A stretch of 64,000 nt of DNA, taken from the NCBI RefSeq assembly GCF_033705735.1, contig NZ_CP131130.1, positions 1-64,000 of the forward strand. The letters run 5' to 3'. Position numbers and translations under genes: made by a program. Shown here in pieces: positions 59,375 to 64,000 of this stretch. The DNA comes from Shinella zoogloeoides (GTDB lineage: Bacteria > Pseudomonadota > Alphaproteobacteria > Rhizobiales > Rhizobiaceae). The notes under the pieces were generated by a model. The model saw only the letters and a program-made list of their open reading frames with translations. It had not been told where the DNA came from and made no database searches. Position 1 is the first letter of the stretch. The number at the start of each line of letters is the position of its first letter.

Positions 59375-60664
59375 ATGCTTGCAAGGGAATGGGTGGTCGT
59401 GACGGATCAGCGCACGGGCCTCGGATGGCTGGCGACGCAACTGTGGGGCGAACGCGTTCTCATTGCCTCCGCCGTCTTCGTCGGCTTCATGATGTGGCTT
59501 GCAGGCCTGCATCTCGGCTGGGTGTCCTTCGCGGTGCTGCTCCTCGTCATCGCCGGATTGCTGCGGATGGAACGCCGCGCCGTCGAGGCAGGCCGTCGCA
59601 CGATGGCGGTGGCGCCGGCAGCGCCCGTCGTGGAGGCCGCCCCGCCGGCGGAAGATCTCACTCCCATCTCGGCCGTTCTCGGCGCGCTCGACGCGCCGGC
59701 GCTTCTCCTTTCCGCCCGCGAGACCGTGAAGCTGCAGAACCGCGCCGCCGAGGCGATCTTCGGGCAGATCCCGCAGGGCAGCGACCTTGCCGGCCGCATC
59801 CGCGCACCCGGCATCCTCGATATGGTGCGCGATGCCATCGGCTCCGGCCAGCCGCGGGAAACCGAGCATGCCGAGCGTCTTCCCTCCGAAACGGTCTATG
59901 TCGTGCGCGTCGCCCCGCTTGCCGGCCCCACCACCGAGCCGCTCTGGCTGCTGACCTTCCGCGACGTCTCGCAGGCTCGCCGTATCGACCGCATGCGCTC
60001 CGACTTCATCGCCAATGCCAGCCACGAGCTGCGCACGCCGCTCGCTTCGCTGCGCGGCTTCATCGAGACGCTGCAGGGCCCGGCGAGGAACGACCTCAAG
60101 GCGCATGAGCGCTTCCTTACCATCATGCACGAGCAGGCGACGCGCATGAGCCGCCTCGTCGACGACCTGCTCTCGCTTTCCCGCCTGGAACTGCGCTCGA
60201 ACCTCGCGCCCGACCAGACGGTGGACCTCGTGCCGCTGCTCGGCCATGTCCGCGACAGCCTGCAGCCGCTCGCGAGCGACCTCGGCGTCGAGATCGCTCT
60301 CGACCTGCCGGCGCATCCCGTGACCGTTGCCGGCGACCGCGACGAACTGGTCGAGGTCTTCGAGAACCTTCTCGAAAATGCCTGCAAATACGGCCAGGAA
60401 GGCAAGCGGGTGGACGTGGCGCTGTCGGGCGGGGAGGGCGCGCCCGCCGAGCTTTCCGTCACCGACTACGGCCCCGGCATCCCGCCCGAGCATGTGCCGC
60501 GCATCACCGAGCGTTTCTACCGGGTCAATGTGGAGGCGAGCCGTTCCAAGAAGGGCACCGGCCTCGGGCTTGCCATCGTCAAGCACATCCTCACGCGCCA
60601 CAAGGCGCGCCTCGTGGTGAAGTCCGAGGTGGGCAAGGGAACGGTCTTTACCGTCAAATTCTGA
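59375..60664 (+). CDS. phoR: Phosphate regulon sensor histidine kinase PhoR
   Basis: PhoR, with PhoB, senses phosphate supply through the Pst system. The 429-aa product has two N-terminal membrane helices (about 25-65, ERVLIASAVFVGFMMWLAGL...) and a PAS domain (about 100-195). The HisKA domain has His217 in NASHELRTPLASLRG. The HATPase has N box NLLENACKYG, G1 DYGPGIP and G2 GTGLGLAIVKHIL. Start 59375 has GGAGG at 5-nt spacing; an earlier in-frame ATG (59345) has none. It precedes pstS by 189 bp; pstB, phoU and phoB presumably lie beyond the window. Confidence 0.92.
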   Translation: MLAREWVVVTDQRTGLGWLATQLWGERVLIASAVFVGFMMWLAGLHLGWVSFAVLLLVIAGLLRMERRAVEAGRRTMAVAPAAPVVEAAPPAEDLTPISAVLGALDAPALLLSARETVKLQNRAAEAIFGQIPQGSDLAGRIRAPGILDMVRDAIGSGQPRETEHAERLPSETVYVVRVAPLAGPTTEPLWLLTFRDVSQARRIDRMRSDFIANASHELRTPLASLRGFIETLQGPARNDLKAHERFLTIMHEQATRMSRLVDDLLSLSRLELRSNLAPDQTVDLVPLLGHVRDSLQPLASDLGVEIALDLPAHPVTVAGDRDELVEVFENLLENACKYGQEGKRVDVALSGGEGAPAELSVTDYGPGIPPEHVPRITERFYRVNVEASRSKKGTGLGLAIVKHILTRHKARLVVKSEVGKGTVFTVKF

Positions 60665-60724
60665 CACAAAGGACGGCGCGTTCGTCTTTTTGTCGGAAAT
60701 ATTATAGTATTTTCAGATATTTAG

Positions 60725-60754
60725 CTTGTCACAAATGTTTCGTCAAAGTGACAT
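60725..60754 (+). promoter_or_regulatory. Candidate Pho-box region before pstS
   Basis: CTTGTCAC-AAATGTT-TCGTCA-AAG-TGACAT contains GTCA half-sites about 100-128 bp before pstS, within an AT-rich stretch also holding TATTATAGTATTTT. The half-site spacing is 14 rather than the canonical 11 bp, so this is a weak match to the PhoB box. Confidence 0.35.
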
Positions 60755-60853
60755 AAAAGGGATGGCGATCGGGGTTTAGAGAAGGGCCGCCGGTCAACGG
60801 CAGAGAGCGCGAACCGCGCGCTTCCAACACACGTCCTCTTCGGGAGAACCCAG

Positions 60854-61888
60854 ATGAAATCTCTTAAGCTCACTGTCGCGGCGCTCGTTGCCTCCGCAGC
60901 CTTCGCCGGCGTTGCCGTTGCGCGCGACCAGATTCAGATCGCCGGCTCGTCCACCGTTCTTCCTTACGCCAAGATCGTCGCCGAATCGTTCGGCGAAACC
61001 TATCCGGACTTCAAGACGCCGATCGTCGAATCCGGCGGCACCGGCGGCGGCCTCAAGGAATTCTGCAAGGGCGTCGGCCCGGACACCATCGACATCGCCA
61101 ATGCGTCGCGCCCGATGAAGGGCAGCGAAGTCGAGGCCTGCAAGGCTGCCGGCGTCACCGAGATCCAGGAAGTCAAGATCGGCTATGACGGCATCGTCTT
61201 CGCCACCGACAGCGGCAATGCCGACCTGAAGCTCGAGCCGAAGGACGTCTACCTTGCGCTCGCCGCCGAAGTCGTCGTCGACGGCAAGCTCGTCGCCAAC
61301 CCCTACAAGAAGTGGTCGGAAGTCAACAAGGATCTGCCGGACGTCGAGATCGCCGCTTACATCCCGGGCGAAAAGCACGGCACGCGTGAAGTCTTCGACG
61401 AGAAGATGCTGGCTGCCGGCTGCGAAGCCACCGGCGCTGCCGAAGTGATCAAGGCCGCCGTTGCCGACAAGGACGAGCAGCATGCCAAGTGCATCGCCGT
61501 TCGCAAGGACGGTCTGGCTGTCGACATCGACGGCGACTACACCGAAACGCTCGCCCGCATCGCCGCCAACAAGTCCGGCATCGGCGTCTTCGGCCTGTCC
61601 TTCTACGAAAACAACGCCGACAAGCTGAAGGTCGCGACCGTCAGCGGCATCGTTCCCTCGACCGAGACGATCGCTTCCGGCGAATACCCGGTTTCCCGCC
61701 CGCTGTTCTTCTACGTCAAGAAGGCGCATCTCGGCGTCATCCCGGGCCTGAAGGAATATGTCGAGTTCTTCACGAACGACGACATGATCGGCCCGGACTC
61801 CCCGCTGGCTGAATACGGTCTCGTCCCGGCTCCCGATGCCGAGCGCGACACCGTTCGCAAGGCCTTCGCCGACGGCAAGATCATGTAA
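60854..61888 (+). CDS. pstS: Phosphate ABC transporter substrate-binding protein PstS
   Basis: PstS is the high-affinity periplasmic phosphate binder. The 344-aa product has a signal peptide (MKSLKLTVAALVASAAFAGV, cleavage after VAVA near 23). The PBP fold has phosphate-contact motifs AGSSTVLPYAK, ESGGTGGGLKEFC, DIANASRPM and PGEKHGTREVF. It has cysteines typical of rhizobial PstS. It precedes pstC, separated by 153 bp containing a strong hairpin, so it is likely expressed in excess of the permease. Confidence 0.96.
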   Translation: MKSLKLTVAALVASAAFAGVAVARDQIQIAGSSTVLPYAKIVAESFGETYPDFKTPIVESGGTGGGLKEFCKGVGPDTIDIANASRPMKGSEVEACKAAGVTEIQEVKIGYDGIVFATDSGNADLKLEPKDVYLALAAEVVVDGKLVANPYKKWSEVNKDLPDVEIAAYIPGEKHGTREVFDEKMLAAGCEATGAAEVIKAAVADKDEQHAKCIAVRKDGLAVDIDGDYTETLARIAANKSGIGVFGLSFYENNADKLKVATVSGIVPSTETIASGEYPVSRPLFFYVKKAHLGVIPGLKEYVEFFTNDDMIGPDSPLAEYGLVPAPDAERDTVRKAFADGKIM

Positions 61889-61896
61889 TGACTTTA

Positions 61897-61924
61897 GCGG
61901 GCGCGGTCTCAAGACCGCGCCCGC
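61897..61924 (+). terminator. Strong 13-bp hairpin between pstS and pstC
   Basis: Perfect stem GCGGGCGCGGTCT/AGACCGCGCCCGC (61897-61909 and 61912-61924) with a 2-base loop, 8 bp after pstS. No T-tract follows, so it probably protects the pstS 3' end or attenuates read-through into pstC. Confidence 0.7.
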
Positions 61925-62041
61925 CGCTCTCTTCCGGGCGGCGACGCCCAGTCATGGTCTTCGACCGGGAATGGGGCGCCTGTCGAACCTTGCGACACAC
62001 AGAATGACTGCGCGGATGATCTCGCCGGGGGAATTTCCGAA

Positions 62042-63526
62042 ATGAGTATTTCCATACTATTGCTTATCGTCGCCGTGATCGGCGTGGCGGGCTATCTGGC
62101 GGGCAGCTGGCGCGCCAATGCGCTTGCCGGCGGCAAGTCCTCCAGCCTGCATTCGCGGCCGGGCTACTACGGCGCCTTCGTCGCCATCTGGTCCATGCTG
62201 CCGGCGGTCATCGTACTGCTGGTCTGGATCATCGCGAGCCCGATCTATATCGGCTCGACCGTCCGCGCCGGCTTCCCCGACGAGGTGAAGGCCGAGCCGC
62301 AGGCGACGCAGAACCTCAACTACAACATGATCGGCGCCATCGCCCGCGGCTTCAGGCTGCTTTCGGTGGAAGAGCGCCAGGCGGTGTTCGCCGACGCCGC
62401 GACCGCCCGCACGGTGCTCGCCGGCAAGGGCGTGCCGCTGGCGGCCGATCCCGCGCCCTACATGCTGAAGTCCGCCGACGACCTCAACCGCATGACCACG
62501 ACCAGCAGCACCATCCTGTCGGCCCTCGTCATGCTTTCGGCCCTTGTCGGCGCCGTCCTCTCCTACCGCGCCATCGCGCCGCGTTTCCGCGCCCGCAATC
62601 GCGTCGAGGGCGTGATGCTGGCGGCCCTGATCGGCGCCTCCTCCATCGCCATCCTGACGACGATCGGCATCGTCGCCTCGATGCTGACGGAGGCCACCCA
62701 CTTCTTCAACATGGTTCCGGCCTGGGAGTTCTTCTTCGGCACGGTCTGGGATCCGCGCTTCGCCGCGGCGGGCGCGACGGCCTCCTCCGGCCAGTTCGGC
62801 CTGCTTCCGCTGCTCGCCGGCACGCTCTATATCGGCTTCGTCGCCATGCTGGTCGCCGTGCCGGTCGGCCTCTTCGCCGCCATCTACATGTCGGAATATG
62901 CCTCGCGCACCGTCCGCTCGGTCGCAAAGCCCCTGCTCGAAGTGCTCGCCGGCATCCCGACCATCGTCTACGGCTTCTTCGCCCTCATCACGGTCGGCCC
63001 GTTCCTGCGCGATATCTCCGCCCAGCTCAACGGCCTCGTCACGGGCAATTACTCGAACTTCATCCAGGCGCAGAGCGTCCTGACCGCCGGCTTCGTCATG
63101 GGCATCATGCTGATCCCCTACGTCTCCTCGCTGTCGGACGACATCATCACCGCCGTGCCGCGGGCGCTGCGTGACGGCTCGCTCGGCCTCGGCGCCACGC
63201 GCTCCGAAACGATCAAGCGCGTCATCCTGCCGGCGGCCCTGCCGGGCATCGTCGGCGCGCTGCTGATGACCGCCTCGCGCGCCATCGGCGAGACCATGAT
63301 CGTGGTGCTCGCCGCGGGCGTCGCCGCCCGCATGCAGCTCAATCCCTTCGAGCCGATGACGACGGTGACGGTCAAGATCGTCAACCAGCTGACGGGCGAC
63401 CTCGAATTCACCTCGCCGCAGACGCTGGTGGCCTTCGCGCTCGGCATCACGCTCTTCGTCATCACGCTTTGCCTCAACATCTACGCCCTTTACATCGTGC
63501 GCAAATACCGGGAGCAGTACGAATGA
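62042..63526 (+). CDS. pstC: Phosphate ABC transporter permease PstC
   Basis: PstC is an inner-membrane subunit of the PstSCAB importer. At 494 aa it is much longer than E. coli PstC (319 aa). The first about 250 residues carry two or three extra membrane helices and an extracytoplasmic loop, as in other rhizobial PstC. The BPD_transp domain (about 265-485) has the EAA motif region SLGLGATRSETIKRVILPAALPG. The stop overlaps the pstA start as ATGA. Confidence 0.95.
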   Translation: MSISILLLIVAVIGVAGYLAGSWRANALAGGKSSSLHSRPGYYGAFVAIWSMLPAVIVLLVWIIASPIYIGSTVRAGFPDEVKAEPQATQNLNYNMIGAIARGFRLLSVEERQAVFADAATARTVLAGKGVPLAADPAPYMLKSADDLNRMTTTSSTILSALVMLSALVGAVLSYRAIAPRFRARNRVEGVMLAALIGASSIAILTTIGIVASMLTEATHFFNMVPAWEFFFGTVWDPRFAAAGATASSGQFGLLPLLAGTLYIGFVAMLVAVPVGLFAAIYMSEYASRTVRSVAKPLLEVLAGIPTIVYGFFALITVGPFLRDISAQLNGLVTGNYSNFIQAQSVLTAGFVMGIMLIPYVSSLSDDIITAVPRALRDGSLGLGATRSETIKRVILPAALPGIVGALLMTASRAIGETMIVVLAAGVAARMQLNPFEPMTTVTVKIVNQLTGDLEFTSPQTLVAFALGITLFVITLCLNIYALYIVRKYREQYE

Positions 63527-64000
63527 GCCAGGTCTCCCCCATGTCCTCCACGAGCCCCGCCATCGGCATCTCCGCCGCGCCCGAACGCCGCGATATCGGC
63601 CTTCGTCGCCGCTATGCCGCCGAACGCCGCTTCCGCCTCTTCGGCATGGCCGCCATCGGTTTCGGCCTGCTCTTCCTCTTCCTCCTGCTGTTCTCAGTGG
63701 TCTCCAAAGGCTACACGGCGTTCCAGCAGTCGATGATCACGATCCCGGTCGAGTTCTCCGAACAGATCATCGACAAGAACAACGAGCGCGCCACGAACCC
63801 GCAGAAGCTGGTCTCGGCCAATTACCCGGTCGTCGCCCGCAATGCGCTCGCCAAGGTCCTCGGCGTCAGCGAGGACGACCGCGCCGGCCTGAAGGCCGTC
63901 AACGGCATGATCTCGGACAGCGTCCGCGTCCAGTTCCGCAACCTCGTCACCGCCGATCCTTCCATCATCGGCACGACGCAGACCGTGACCTTCCTCGCCC
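63523..64000 (+). CDS. pstA: Phosphate ABC transporter permease PstA (5' part)
   Basis: This frame is open from ATG 63523 to the window end (159 codons visible). It has a basic, Ser/Arg-rich cytoplasmic N-terminus, one membrane helix (FGMAAIGFGLLFLFLLLFSVV, about 41-61), and a hydrophilic extension (ITIPVEFSEQIIDKNNERAT onward) typical of long rhizobial PstA. The conserved permease core would lie beyond 64000. It is coupled to pstC by a 4-bp ATGA overlap, so the identification rests on position plus this N-terminal architecture. Confidence 0.88.
   Translation, partial: MSQVSPMSSTSPAIGISAAPERRDIGLRRRYAAERRFRLFGMAAIGFGLLFLFLLLFSVVSKGYTAFQQSMITIPVEFSEQIIDKNNERATNPQKLVSANYPVVARNALAKVLGVSEDDRAGLKAVNGMISDSVRVQFRNLVTADPSIIGTTQTVTFLA

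Overview
This is a gene-dense, GC-rich alphaproteobacterial chromosome segment from the order Rhizobiales, most likely Rhizobiaceae (Ensifer/Shinella/Agrobacterium-like). The assignment rests on several gene groupings: lptC-lptA-lptB-rpoN-hpf-ptsN; olsB-tme-mutS-glnD-murJ-trpS; fur/mur-olsA-miaB-phoH-ybeY-corC-lnt-praR-metK-trmB; and phoR-pstS-pstC-pstA. Rhizobial RIME-type intergenic repeats are also present. The window opens exactly on the dnaA start codon, as in an assembly rotated to dnaA. No mobile element, prophage, CRISPR array or rRNA operon is visible. There is one tRNA, tRNA-Thr(CGT).

Layout. 0-7 kb: dnaA; a minus-strand operon rph-VOC-rdgB-hemW; hrcA and grpE. 7-12 kb: a minus-strand block for LPS transport (lptCAB), sigma-54, the hibernation factor and EIIA-Ntr. 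12-20 kb: sppA, ihfB, lapA-like, coxG-like, two RNA-methyltransferase-type genes, lspA, a hybrid histidine kinase and olsB. 20-32 kb: tme, mutS, glnD, murJ, an M15-type peptidase, trpS and a Usp. 32-45 kb: nfuA-like, tsaB-rimI, fur/mur, olsA, miaB-phoH-ybeY-corC-lnt, praR-like, metK, trmB. 45-52 kb: DUF1150 and a small heat-shock protein, nucleoside hydrolase, glycosyltransferase, pgi, fadD. 52-57 kb: an AI-2E-family permease, a small cluster of unrecognised genes beside tRNA-Thr, a nitronate monooxygenase, and about 1 kb of degenerate repeat DNA. 57-64 kb: an unknown single-pass membrane protein, ppk2, and the phosphate operon phoR-pstS-pstC-pstA, with pstA cut by the window end.

The genes are mostly core: replication initiation, repair, translation and tRNA modification, envelope biogenesis, nitrogen and phosphate sensing. 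Functional links within the window include lptA/B/C (LPS transport), olsB plus olsA (ornithine lipids), rpoN plus ptsN plus glnD (nitrogen control), hrcA plus grpE plus hsp20 (heat stress), tsaB plus rimI, lspA plus lnt (lipoprotein maturation), and ppk2 plus phoR plus pst (phosphate).

The most interesting content is regulatory. A minus-24/minus-12 promoter overlaps, head-on, the rpoN promoter. A ROSE-like RNA thermometer and an RpoH-type promoter precede hsp20. An Irr/ICE-like box precedes nfuA, and a SahR-like palindrome precedes metK. TTGACG/CGTCAA operators are shared by fadD and the nitronate monooxygenase gene. Several families of long intergenic inverted repeats are present, and an unexplained degenerate tandem-repeat tract lies at 56.35-57.0 kb. 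No convincing wholly new multi-gene system was found.
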